Of a stretch of DNA of 64,000 nt, positions 42,590 through 50,885 are shown one piece after another. This DNA comes from an uncultured bacterium (GTDB taxonomy: Bacteria; Verrucomicrobiota; Kiritimatiellia; RFP12; UBA1067), in contig CADCCQ010000003.1 of the NCBI GenBank assembly GCA_902799955.1, forward strand, positions 32,892-96,891. The letters run 5' to 3'. A program made the translations under genes and the position numbers. The notes beneath the pieces were generated by a model. That model was not told the DNA's origin. It saw only the letters and a list, made by a program, of their open reading frames with translations, and did not search any database. The number at the start of each line of letters is the position of its first letter. Positions within the stretch are counted from its first letter, which is position 1.

Positions 42590-44782
42590 ATGCTCGTGAC
42601 GAGAGATTTGCTGAAGGCCGTCTTATGCGCGACGGTTGCGGCAAGCATGATGCTTCAAGTCTGCGCGGCGGCGCGCGTGGATGTGCATCCGCAGTGCTTC
42701 GAGCCTGGCGGATGGTCGCTCGACCCGCAGTTTATGGACGTGATGGGCTCGCCCTACCTGCTCGCGCATGGACTTGGCGTGCGCGTGATGGACGCGACCG
42801 CGCGCGTGGACGTGCCGGAGTCCGGCGAATGGCGCGTATGGGTGCGCACGCGCAAATGGGTTGACGGTGCGGGCGCCTTCAGGGTTTCGATTGGCGGAAA
42901 GACGCTGCCGACGGTGTTCGGCAGGGGCGCGTCGGAATGGAATTGGGAGAGCGGCGGCGCAGTGCGCCTTGAGAAGGGCGAGGTCGAGGTGCGCCTGACG
43001 GACCTCGACGGCTTCGACGGACGCTGCGCGGGCGTGGTGCTGACACAGGGGGACGTGCCGCCGAAGGGAGCGCTCTCACCGGAGACGCAGCCCGTGGCGG
43101 AGACTGTGAGGGCCGACTTCGTTGTGGTGGGCGGAGGTCTGCCGGGAACGTGCGCGGCCGTGGCGGCGGCGCGGAGGGGAATCAAGGTGGCGCTTGTGCA
43201 GGACCGTCCGATGCTCGGCGGCAACGCATCTTCCGAAATCCGCGTGTGGAGCGGCGGCGAGACGCGCTACGACCTCGTGCGCGAGCTGCGCGGACGCTTC
43301 ACGAACAGCGACGCCAACCTCGCCCTGTGCGACGCGCGGCGAATGCGCATCGTGGCGGACGAGACGAACATCGCGCTGCGCGTGAACACGCGCGCCTTCG
43401 GCGTGGAGAAGAACGCGGACGGCACAATTGCGGCGGTGAAGGCGCTCGACCTGAAGCGCAACCGCGTGGTGCGTTTCGAGGCGCCGCTCTTTTGCGACGC
43501 GACGGGCGACGGATGGGTCGGCTACTGGGCGGGCGCGGACTGGCGAATGGGTCGCGAGGCGAAGAGCGAGTACGGCGAGTCGCTTGCTCCCGAGAAGGCG
43601 GATGGCGACACCCTTGGCGCGTCGCTCATGTGGACGAGCGTGGTCGCGAATGCGCCGATGGAGTTCTCCGCTCCCTGGGCCGAACCGCACGCGCAGGGCG
43701 TTGTGGCGGTGAACGGATGGTGGAACTGGGAGTATGGCATCCACCGCGACATGATCGCCGAGGGAGAGGCGATACGCGACAGGCTGCTGCTCGCGACATA
43801 CGGCGCGTTCTCGCTCGCGAAGAGGCGTCCGGAGAACACGAACAACGCGCTGAACCTCTGTCCGTTTCTGCTGGGCAAGCGCGAGTCGCGCCGCCTGCTC
43901 GGAGACTGGGTGTACTCCGAGAAGGACGTCACGAGCCGCCGTCCGTTTGCCGACGCCATCGCCTCCGGTTCGTGGGGCATCGACCTCCACTTCGACAACT
44001 ACAAGCCCGGCGTCGACTTCCTCACCACATGCCATGGCACGACAGACCACGGCGAAACGTACGGACGCTACTGGATTCCGTACCGCAGCATCTATTCGCG
44101 CAACGTGGCGAACCTCTTCATGGTCGGACGCTGCTTCAGTTGCACGCACGTGGGCCTTGGCGGACCGCGCGTGATGAATACCCTTGCGCAGCTCGGCGTG
44201 GCAGCAGGAGAGGCGGCGGCGATGTGCCGCGAGCTCGGCGAAACGCCGCGCGGCATATACGCCCACGGCCACATACGGAAGCTTCAGGGACGTCTGGGCG
44301 GCGAGTTCCCGGGGGTGCCAGACCCGAAGCTCGCGGACTGGCGCATTGTGGATGACGAGTCGGAAGGCGTGAAGTTCGGAAAAGGCTGGCAGAAGCGCCA
44401 TGTCCACTACGGCGACCAGGTGGGCGAGTACGCTCACTTCCCTGGTAAGAAAGCCGAGCCGGCCGTCTATCCGCTACCGGTGGACAAGGAAGGACGCTAC
44501 GCGCTGATGGGGCGAGTGCCGTTCAGCTGGGGGGCGAAGCCCGGCTCCAAGACGGTGTGCGAGCTGACGAGCGGAGGGCGTGTGGAGACATTCACGATCG
44601 ACCAGGCCATTGCCGACGGCACGTGGAGGAAACTCGGCGAGTTCGATCTCGCGCCCGGCGCCACGCTCAAGCTGCTGCCCGCAAAATCCAAGGGCTACGT
44701 CGTGGCCGACGGTTTCGCCGTGGTTCCGGCGGGGTGTTTGAGAACAGGTGTGTCAACGATAAAGAAAACAAATCAATTATAA
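42590..44782 (+). CDS. Secreted FAD-dependent oxidoreductase with golvesin-like domains
   Basis: 730 residues with signal peptide (LVTRDLLKAVLCATVAASMM). The first 170 and last 120 residues look like golvesin/xanthan-lyase CBD-like beta domains (SGEWRVWVRTRKWVDGAG; DKEGRYALMGRVPFSWG). The central part is the FAD_oxidored fold with VVVGGGLPGTCAAVAAARRG and LGGNASSEIRVW, ending GGPRVMNTLAQLGVAAGEAAAM. Such proteins in Verrucomicrobiota and Planctomycetota accompany polysaccharide degradation; substrate unknown. ATG 42590 begins the signal peptide; ATG 42509 is rejected. Downstream gene follows in 7 nt. Confidence 0.85.
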   Translation: MLVTRDLLKAVLCATVAASMMLQVCAAARVDVHPQCFEPGGWSLDPQFMDVMGSPYLLAHGLGVRVMDATARVDVPESGEWRVWVRTRKWVDGAGAFRVSIGGKTLPTVFGRGASEWNWESGGAVRLEKGEVEVRLTDLDGFDGRCAGVVLTQGDVPPKGALSPETQPVAETVRADFVVVGGGLPGTCAAVAAARRGIKVALVQDRPMLGGNASSEIRVWSGGETRYDLVRELRGRFTNSDANLALCDARRMRIVADETNIALRVNTRAFGVEKNADGTIAAVKALDLKRNRVVRFEAPLFCDATGDGWVGYWAGADWRMGREAKSEYGESLAPEKADGDTLGASLMWTSVVANAPMEFSAPWAEPHAQGVVAVNGWWNWEYGIHRDMIAEGEAIRDRLLLATYGAFSLAKRRPENTNNALNLCPFLLGKRESRRLLGDWVYSEKDVTSRRPFADAIASGSWGIDLHFDNYKPGVDFLTTCHGTTDHGETYGRYWIPYRSIYSRNVANLFMVGRCFSCTHVGLGGPRVMNTLAQLGVAAGEAAAMCRELGETPRGIYAHGHIRKLQGRLGGEFPGVPDPKLADWRIVDDESEGVKFGKGWQKRHVHYGDQVGEYAHFPGKKAEPAVYPLPVDKEGRYALMGRVPFSWGAKPGSKTVCELTSGGRVETFTIDQAIADGTWRKLGEFDLAPGATLKLLPAKSKGYVVADGFAVVPAGCLRTGVSTIKKTNQL

Positions 44783-44783
44783 T
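44778..44783 (+). promoter_or_regulatory. TATAAT box 6 nt before an ATG
   Basis: TATAAT at 44778-44783 and ATG at 44790. Transcription would start at about the A of ATG, so the mRNA would be leaderless. The box overlaps the last codons of the previous gene. Confidence 0.55.
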
Positions 44784-44789
44784 CATCCT

Positions 44790-45896
44790 ATGAAAAATTG
44801 TCATTTGACCAAGACAAGCGCCGTGGCATTGGCTGCGCTGGTTGTATCATCCGCATTCGCCGCAAAGATTCCGGACGGGATGCAGTGGGGCGTGACGTTC
44901 GGCTTCTACGCCACGAACGGCTACTTTGGTTCCGTCGAGGCGAAGGCGGAGATCGACGCGATCGCCCGTGCGGGCGCCACGTGGGTGACGGTGGTCCCGA
45001 CCGTGTGGCAGGACTCCTGCTCCTCCGCCTTTCAGTACAAGGACTTCGCCCTCACCCCGAACGACATCGAGCTCATGGACGCCATCGACCTCATCCACGC
45101 CAAGGGCATGAAGGTGCAGCTGCGCCCCATGCTCGAGTGCAAGGACGGCATCGGCCGCCTCGGCGTGTGGATGATTCCGGACCGCGAGCGCATGCCCGGC
45201 CGCGCCACACGGGAACGCGCGAAGTGGTTCGCCTCCATGGCCGCGCGCAGCGCCTACTACGCGCGCATCGCCGAACGCACGAAATGCGAGGCGTTCTGCC
45301 TCGACAGCGAACTTGACCGCATGGTGGAGGAGAATCAGAAGTGGAAGGCCGTGATCGCCGCCGTCCGCAGCGTGTATTCAGGTCCCGTCACGAGCTGCCA
45401 CACGCTTCATACGGGCGTCGTGGACTTCAAGAAGTGCCTCGCGGACCGCAACCACTGGTTTCATTCGCTCGACTACCTCACGATTAGCTACTACTGCCCT
45501 GCACGCACGAGTGCGGACAGGGGGAGGGCTCTTTCTGTCGAGGAGATGGCGAAACGTCTCAAGGGCGCACACGCGCGGATGTCCGCGATTGCGAAGGCAA
45601 CGGGCAAGCCGATCGTTTTCGGCGAGTGCGGATGCGCGTCGATCAAGGAGGGCGCGGCGTCACCGTCCGGCCTCGACGTGGATGCGGAGCCGGACGAGGA
45701 CGAGCAGGCCACGTACATGGAGGCGCTGTTCAGCGTGTTCGCGCACGAGACGTGGTGCCGGGGATTCCACTGGTGGAAGTGGGACCAGCACTCCCCGAGG
45801 CGCAAGGGCGTGACGCGCGATCAGGTCCGTGCGCGCGACTTCACCATTCGCGGAAAGAAAGCCGAGGCTGTTTTCCGCCGTTGGGCGACAAGGTGA
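44790..45896 (+). CDS. GH113-like glycoside hydrolase
   Basis: 368 residues with signal peptide (TSAVALAALVVSSAFAA). A TIM barrel with KIPDGMQWGVTFGFYATNG, GATWVTVVPTVWQ, KGMKVQLRPMLECKDG, CEAFCLDSELDRM and IVFGECGCASI shows the strand order and the two acidic positions (Glu/Asp of LDSELD and FGECG) expected of GH113, a family of beta-mannanases. Overall identity is uncertain, so the substrate is not assigned. Between the oxidoreductase and the glycerophosphodiester operon. Confidence 0.6.
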   Translation: MKNCHLTKTSAVALAALVVSSAFAAKIPDGMQWGVTFGFYATNGYFGSVEAKAEIDAIARAGATWVTVVPTVWQDSCSSAFQYKDFALTPNDIELMDAIDLIHAKGMKVQLRPMLECKDGIGRLGVWMIPDRERMPGRATRERAKWFASMAARSAYYARIAERTKCEAFCLDSELDRMVEENQKWKAVIAAVRSVYSGPVTSCHTLHTGVVDFKKCLADRNHWFHSLDYLTISYYCPARTSADRGRALSVEEMAKRLKGAHARMSAIAKATGKPIVFGECGCASIKEGAASPSGLDVDAEPDEDEQATYMEALFSVFAHETWCRGFHWWKWDQHSPRRKGVTRDQVRARDFTIRGKKAEAVFRRWATR

Positions 45897-45986
45897 TGAA
45901 AACAGCAGAATCATACCCGCGATATTTCCTGATTCTTTGCCTTGACGTGCAAATACTATCTCAACGCCGAATAGGGCGGAATATGG

Positions 45987-45992
45987 TATAAT
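45987..45992 (+). promoter_or_regulatory. Extended -10 promoter of the glycerophosphodiester operon
   Basis: ATATGGTATAATTG; ATG 46030 is 37 nt downstream with a GAGAGGAAAAGGA site. Confidence 0.75.
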
Positions 45993-46029
45993 TGGCGCTC
46001 CCACAGGAATCATATCGAGAGGAAAAGGA

Positions 46030-46977
46030 ATGAACATCAACATCAAAAAACTGTCGCTGGCACTTCTCTTCTGCGTCGTCGCTTCAGCGTTCGCGGGGCC
46101 GCGTACCGGGCTTCTGCATCTCAGCCACGTCCATCGCGGTGGCGGCAAGCTGGAGCGGCCCGACAACACGCTCGAGACCTTCAAGTGGTGCTGGGAGAAC
46201 GGCTCGGCGCTTGAGTGCGACTGCCGCAAGACCAAGGACGGCGTGGGCATCATGCTCCACGACAAGACGCTCAAGCGCACGGCGCGCGGGATCCCCGCCG
46301 AGCTGGCGAAGAAGGACGTCTCCAAGGAGGTGACCTGGGCAGAAATCAAGGATATCGATGTCGGGTCGTACCTCAAGGAGCTGAACCCCGCCGCCGCCGA
46401 CTTCAGCCACCACCGCATCCCGACGATCGAGGCGACTTTCGCCGCGATGAAGGGGCATCCGACCTATCTCTGCTTCGTCGACGAGAAGGGCGCGGGTCCC
46501 GGGTACATCGCCGCGAAGGCCCGCGAGGCGGGCGTGCTCGACCAGGTGTACTACACGGGGCAAGACTACGGCAAGGCGCTCGAATGGAACAAGGCGACAA
46601 AGAGCGGGAAGACGCTCATCTGGATCGGCACCTGGCCGAAGCCGAAGCACACTGCCGAGGATACCGCGCGCTTCGAGGCGCATTACGAGAAGAAGATGGA
46701 CGAGATGCGCGCCAATGACTTCAAGGGCGTGTCGGCCGTCTCCCTGCACACCTACTACGACCCGAAGGCCGCGGACCCATTCGTGCCGAGCACTGCGTAT
46801 CTCAAGAAGATCATCGCCGAGTTCCACGCGCACAACATCCCCGTCTGCTCCATCCCGTTCGAGGGCGGCGAGACGGAGGAGGTCTACTTCAAGCTTTTCG
46901 AGCTGGGATGCGACGGCTTTTCCACCGACTACCCGAGCGTGATGTTCTCCGTCATTCGCAAGCTTAAAGGGCGATGA
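46030..46977 (+). CDS. Secreted glycerophosphodiester phosphodiesterase
   Basis: 315 residues with signal peptide (KKLSLALLFCVVASAFAG). GDPD fold: HVHRGGGKLERPDNTLETF (the first catalytic His), ECDCRKTKDGVGIMLHDKTLKRT (Glu/Asp, second His). The C-terminal DGFSTDYP motif completes it. Substrates would be glycerophosphodiesters outside the cytoplasm, releasing glycerol-3-phosphate. The next gene, overlapping by 4 nt, encodes a GlpT/UhpC-type transporter half, and the third a phosphatase. Confidence 0.9.
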   Translation: MNINIKKLSLALLFCVVASAFAGPRTGLLHLSHVHRGGGKLERPDNTLETFKWCWENGSALECDCRKTKDGVGIMLHDKTLKRTARGIPAELAKKDVSKEVTWAEIKDIDVGSYLKELNPAAADFSHHRIPTIEATFAAMKGHPTYLCFVDEKGAGPGYIAAKAREAGVLDQVYYTGQDYGKALEWNKATKSGKTLIWIGTWPKPKHTAEDTARFEAHYEKKMDEMRANDFKGVSAVSLHTYYDPKAADPFVPSTAYLKKIIAEFHAHNIPVCSIPFEGGETEEVYFKLFELGCDGFSTDYPSVMFSVIRKLKGR

Positions 46978-47696
46978 TGAAGCTGTCCGAGGATAAAAAG
47001 ACGGACAAGCGGTTCAACCGCATGCAGTGGCGGATGCTTTTCGCCACGATGATCGGCTACACCTTGTTCTACTTCATGCGGAAGAACTTCTCCTTCGCGA
47101 TGCCCGGCCTCCAGCAGGACTGCGGCATCTCGAAGTCGATGCTCGGCAACTTCCTTTTCTGGGGCGGCATCGTGTACGGGCTCTCCAAGTTCCTGAACGG
47201 CATCGTCGGCGACAAGGTGAACCCCCGGCGGATGCTCTGCTTCGGGCTTCTCGCCTGTACGCTCGTCAACGTCGCATTCGGTTTTGCGCCAGAAATCGCT
47301 GCGCGGTTGGGGAACGGGGAACAGGGAACGTGGAACGGGAGTGTTGCTTTAGCCTGGACCTTTGGCATCCTGCTCGTCGTAAACCAGTTCTTCCAGGGGA
47401 CGGGCTTCCCTCCCTGCGCGAAGCTCATCGCGTTCTGGATTCCGCCGAAGGAGCTCGCGACGAAGATGAGCGTCTGGAATACGTCGCACTCCATCGGCTT
47501 CATCTCCCTCTTTTCCTACGTCGGGGCGTCCGTCGCTGGCAAGGTCTGCGGCAACCTTGCGCAGTCGTTTGGCGGCTGGAGGCTTCCGCTTCTCGTCATG
47601 GTCGCGACTGCCGCCGTCGGCGCGGCTGTGTTTCTCTGCCTCTGGCGCACCAGGGCGAATTCGTACGAAGCCGACGGCGTACAACAGGAGGAATGA
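46974..47696 (+). CDS. Half-length GlpT/UhpC-type MFS transporter
   Basis: 240 residues, about half the normal 440-460. It has the organophosphate antiporter start (MLFATMIGYTLFYFMRKNFSFAMPGLQ), the D-x-x-NPRR turn (VGDKVNPRRML), FFQGTGFPPCAKLIAFWIP and WNTSHSIGF, and then stops after the sixth helix (LWRTRANSYEADGVQQEE). There is no second half downstream. A 28-bp heptamer array inserts RLGNGEQGTWN into the loop before helix 4. It may be a truncated, inactive gene or a rare homodimerising half transporter. Confidence 0.8.
   Translation: MMKLSEDKKTDKRFNRMQWRMLFATMIGYTLFYFMRKNFSFAMPGLQQDCGISKSMLGNFLFWGGIVYGLSKFLNGIVGDKVNPRRMLCFGLLACTLVNVAFGFAPEIAARLGNGEQGTWNGSVALAWTFGILLVVNQFFQGTGFPPCAKLIAFWIPPKELATKMSVWNTSHSIGFISLFSYVGASVAGKVCGNLAQSFGGWRLPLLVMVATAAVGAAVFLCLWRTRANSYEADGVQQEE
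47309..47336 (+). repeat. Heptamer array inside the transporter gene
   Basis: GGGGAAC GGGGAAC AGGGAAC GTGGAAC, four units in frame, in a periplasmic loop region. The reverse complement of the same words is at 57915-57942. Confidence 0.85.
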
Positions 47697-48556
47697 TGTT
47701 TGACATAGCAAAAAAGAAGTCGTTTGTCTGCGACCTCGACGGGACGCTGTTCATGGGGGCGAACCCCATCAAGTCGGCCGTTGACTTCGTCATCGAAAGC
47801 ACGAACAGCGGACGATTCAGGTTCTTCTACCTCACGAACAACACCTCGAAGTGCCCCGAGGAGTACATGAAGAAGATTTCGGGCGCGGCGATTCCCGTGA
47901 CGGAGGATCAGATCCTGACGCCGCTCATCACGCTCGAGTCGTACATCCGCGAGAAGGGCTACAAGTCGGTCTACCTCATCTCAAGCGAGAAGGTCAAGGC
48001 CCACATGGCGGAGCGCCTTGCGGACGCGGGGGTGTCACTCGACTACGACCCGGAACGCAACGAGCTGATCGCGCTCACGTACGACAAGGAGCTGACGTAC
48101 GACAAACTCGCCAAGGCGACGAGCCTCTGGAACATGCGGAACTGTCCGCCAAGCCCGATGTGTCCGGTTCGCACGGAGAACCAGACGCCCGTGGATTTCG
48201 TGGCGACGCACCCGGACAACTGCTGTCCGAGCGAACGCGGGCCCATCCCCGACATCGGCGGCATGATGAAGTTTCTGGAGACCACCAACGGGATGAAGCC
48301 GAGCCATGTCTTCGGGAAGCCTTCGCCCACTCTGCTCGCGCCGGTCCTGGCGCTGTACGCGCCGGAGGAAATCGCCGTCGTCGGGGACAGGCTCTACACG
48401 GACAAGGCGATCGCGGACAACGCGGGCGTCGACTTCGTGTGCGTCCTTTCGGGCGAGACGACGCCGGAAGACCTTGAAAACTACAGGGGAACGCCGCCCG
48501 CAATCGTCGTCGAGACCTTCGACAAGGTTCAATACGCCAAAGGCGCGGCAAGATGA
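47696..48556 (+). CDS. HAD-IIA family sugar/glycerol phosphatase (NagD-like)
   Basis: 286 residues. HAD motifs: CDLDGTLFMG (nucleophile Asp), YLTNNTSK, the Lys in VFGKPSP, and VVGDRLYTDKAIA. NagD/PGP-type cap domain. Starts at ATG 47696 with AGGAGG directly before; a leading ATG 47693 overlaps the transporter stop. In this operon it could dephosphorylate imported glycerol phosphate; that role is inference. Confidence 0.85.
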   Translation: MFDIAKKKSFVCDLDGTLFMGANPIKSAVDFVIESTNSGRFRFFYLTNNTSKCPEEYMKKISGAAIPVTEDQILTPLITLESYIREKGYKSVYLISSEKVKAHMAERLADAGVSLDYDPERNELIALTYDKELTYDKLAKATSLWNMRNCPPSPMCPVRTENQTPVDFVATHPDNCCPSERGPIPDIGGMMKFLETTNGMKPSHVFGKPSPTLLAPVLALYAPEEIAVVGDRLYTDKAIADNAGVDFVCVLSGETTPEDLENYRGTPPAIVVETFDKVQYAKGAAR

Positions 48557-48636
48557 CGTGTAACCTTCTGCCCGGCGGCGTGTAGACGGGGCAGAGAAAA
48601 CAGAAAGGAGCAAAACAATAGCTATCACAGAACTCA

Positions 48637-48655
48637 TGTGGGGACACTCCCCGCA
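48637..48655 (+). repeat. Mini-palindrome at the 5' end of the broken RhuM gene
   Basis: TGTGGGGA-CAC-TCCCCGCA. The RhuM reading frame (FQRDRSVISRHI) starts directly after it, so the break point of that gene coincides with the palindrome. Confidence 0.8.
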
Positions 48656-49480
48656 AGTGTTTCCAAAGAGACCGATCTGTTATCAGCCGCCATATCGCAA
48701 ACGCATTCAAAGAAGGCGAAGTGGACAAAGAGAATTGTTTGCATATTTTGCAAACAAATACCAAAGGGCGCCCTGAGGTCGTTTACAACCTTGAAGTCGT
48801 CACTTCCGTCGGCTATCGCGTAAAGTCCTTGCGCGGGGTGCTGTTTAGACGGTGGGCGACTCGTGTGCTGAAAGAGTATCTGCTGCGGGGATATTCTTTC
48901 AATGCTCGCATGAACCAGTTGGAAGACAAGATGGATCGCCGTCTCGCCCAACATGATCAGGCAATCGTTGATTTGAAGGAGAAGGTCGATTTTTTCGTGC
49001 AGACCAAGGAGCCGCCGTTGCAGAGCATTTTCTACCAGAACAAGTTCTGGGACGCGAAGTCGCTCTTGATCAAGTTCATCCGCAGGGCAAAGAAGGAGCT
49101 GATCGTGATCGACGCCTATCCTGGCGTGGCGAATGGGGAATGTTGCCAGTGTGTAAATGTTACCAGTTGCCAATTCCAATTTCCAATTGAGGAGGCGGCA
49201 TGATGGAACAATTGGGAACTGGCAACATTGGAATTGGCAACACTTCCACATTGGCAACATTAAACAACGACCGTTTCATCATCGTCGACCAGAAGGAAAT
49301 CTTCTGGACGGGCGCGTCGCTGAAGGATGCTGGGCGACTCACCTTCGCAGCGGCGAAGATGTATCCCCCGAGCGAAGCGAGCTGCGAAGCAGGCTCAATG
49401 CGGGGTGCGCGGAGATCATCCCTGGGCTTCTTGAATCAATCCGCAAGGCGACGTCGGAACGGCGGGAATACGGTAGGGGG
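48656..49480 (+). pseudogene. RhuM-type gene with PLD-like end, truncated and interrupted
   Basis: From 48661 the frame reads FQRDRSVISRHIANAFKEGE, then YNLEVVTSVGYRVKS and FRRWATRVLKEYLL: the RhuM/virulence-protein fold without its first 20-40 residues. A coiled linker follows, then the C-terminal part FWDAKSLLIKFIRRAKKELIVIDAYPG of the PLD-like domain. It is split at 49137-49264 by a repeat element and resumes in another frame with NDRFIIVDQKEIFWTGASLKDAG and the tail PGLLESIRKATSERREYGR. The His of the HxK-like motif before DRFIIVD is lost. So the gene is broken in at least two places. Confidence 0.75.
49137..49264 (+). repeat. Inverted tandem-word element splitting the RhuM gene
   Basis: Left arm has AATGTTGCCAGTG, AATGTTACCAG and TTGCCAATTCC words; right arm has CAATTGGGAACTGGCAAC, ATTGGAATTGGCAAC and CATTGGCAACATT, the approximate inverse, with arms of about 50 bp around a 20-bp core GAGGAGGCGGCATGATGG. 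Same architecture as the thrC insertions but with different words. Confidence 0.8.
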
Positions 49481-49534
49481 AAGAAGTCGGCGCATGGATC
49501 TGACGGAAAGGCGAGGGTGTGATATACTATGCGC

Positions 49535-50646
49535 ATGGCAAAGTCAAAGGAGCAGAAAGCCGTTGTGAAGACCGAATCTGCGTTTTACGCGCAGGTTCGC
49601 GATGTGTTCGTTCAGGCGCGGCAGTTCGTACACAGGACGGCTAATTTCGCGATGGTCAAGGCGTATTGGCTTGTCGGGAAGATGATTGTCGAGAAGCAGG
49701 GTGGCGAGGCAAAAGCGGCGTATGGCGACAGACTGATTGATGAATTGTCTGTACGGTTGACACAAGACCTTGGTGTCGGTTTTACACGCGTGAATCTGTT
49801 TTACATGCGTAGGTTCTACTTGGCATTTCAAAATGTTCACACATGTGTGAACAATTGAGCTGGAGCCATTACAGGCTTCTCATTTCGGTGGAGAGCGAAG
49901 AGGCGCGAGCGTATTATCTTGAAGAGGCGCGGAAGTCGCTTTGGAGCGTCCGCGAACTTCAGCGCCAAATAAACTCGTTCTACTATGAACGCTTGCTTGA
50001 GAATCGGACCAAAAAACGCGGCGGCAAGAAGACTGCGATTGTCCCGCTCAAGCCAACGGGCAAGATGGCACCGCAGAGTGTGATACGCGATCCCCTCGTG
50101 CTGGAATTTCTTGGACTGGACGAGAGCGAAAGCCATCTTGAAAAGGACTTGGAAAGTCTGCTCATCACGCACTTCCAGAAGTTCATGATGGAGCTTGGGC
50201 GCGGCTTTTCGCTTGTGGCGCGGCAGAAGCGGCTGACGCTCGACGGGAAATCCTACCATATAGATCTCGTGTTCTACAACTACATTCTGCGTTGCTTTGT
50301 TCTGTGCGACCTCAAGACGGACGAATTGACGCATGCCGACCTCGGGCAGATGCAGATGTACGTGAACTACTACGAGCGCGAACTGATGAATCCCGGCGAC
50401 AATCCGCCGATCGGCATTGTCCTTTGCACTGACAAGGGATCAGATCTCGTCCGCTACACGCTGCCTTTGCACAACAAGCGAATCTTCGCCGCAAAATACA
50501 AGTTGCACCTGCCGAGCGAACAGGAGCTGATCGCCGAGCTTCGCCGCGAACGCACGGCGATCGAAGATGCAAATCTTGTCACGAAGCTTGACGCGGGCGA
50601 AATCCCGCATATCAAGCAGACCGCTTTTTCGTCTTCATTTCAGTAA
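49535..50646 (+). pseudogene. YhcG/DUF1016-type PD-(D/E)XK nuclease with one frameshift
   Basis: First frame (49535-49858): helical domain with FYAQVRDVFVQARQFVHRTANFAMVKAYWLVGKMI and LTQDLGVGFTRVNLFYMRRFYLAF, ending in a premature stop. Second frame (from about 49843): LSWSHYRLLISVE, then the nuclease domain YHIDLVFYNYILRCFVLCDLKTDELTHADLGQMQMYV. Together they make a normal DUF1016 protein. One missing A in the CAAAATG at about 49829-49834 would restore the frame (FQKCSHMCEQLSW). It lies next to an 18-bp perfect palindrome. A TATACT box (49523-49528) sits 6 nt before ATG 49535. Could be a sequencing error or a phase-variable stretch. Confidence 0.85.
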
Positions 50647-50663
50647 TCTGCTTCGATTTGTGG

Positions 50664-50744
50664 TATAATTCTTCTAAGTGTACATCCTGACGAAGAGGAA
50701 TGATCCACGGAAGTAGTGACAACAATGTTTTGTTGTGGTATAAT
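50664..50744 (+). promoter_or_regulatory. Two promoters, one in the third promoter-cassette copy
   Basis: TGTGGTATAAT at 50664-50669 (as TATAAT) and TGTGGTATAAT with TATAAT at 50739-50744. The second is the end of the cassette at 50680-50744 that matches 32565-32626. It points at the ORF6N gene. Confidence 0.8.
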
Positions 50745-50790
50745 ATATGCATTCTCAAACCCAAGAGAGAAACAAGAAACCGATCTGAAC

Positions 50791-50885
50791 CTGTAAACAA
50801 GACAATCTAGCGAACTGCTGAACGACGCCGCTCTGGAAATACTACCACACGTTTCCTACGTCGTACGCAACAAGGAAGTCGCATG
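50791..50885 (+). repeat. Shared 94-bp leader, copy 1
   Basis: Starts TGTAAACAAGACAAT(C)TAG and ends CAACAAGGAAGTCGCATGA. About 85% alike to copy 2 at 51591-51684. Both start roughly 50 nt after a TGGTATAAT box. A coding frame, ELLNDAALEILPHVSYVV then RNKEVA and stop, is kept in both copies but has no start codon. Here its stop codon overlaps the ATG of the next gene. Confidence 0.85.
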
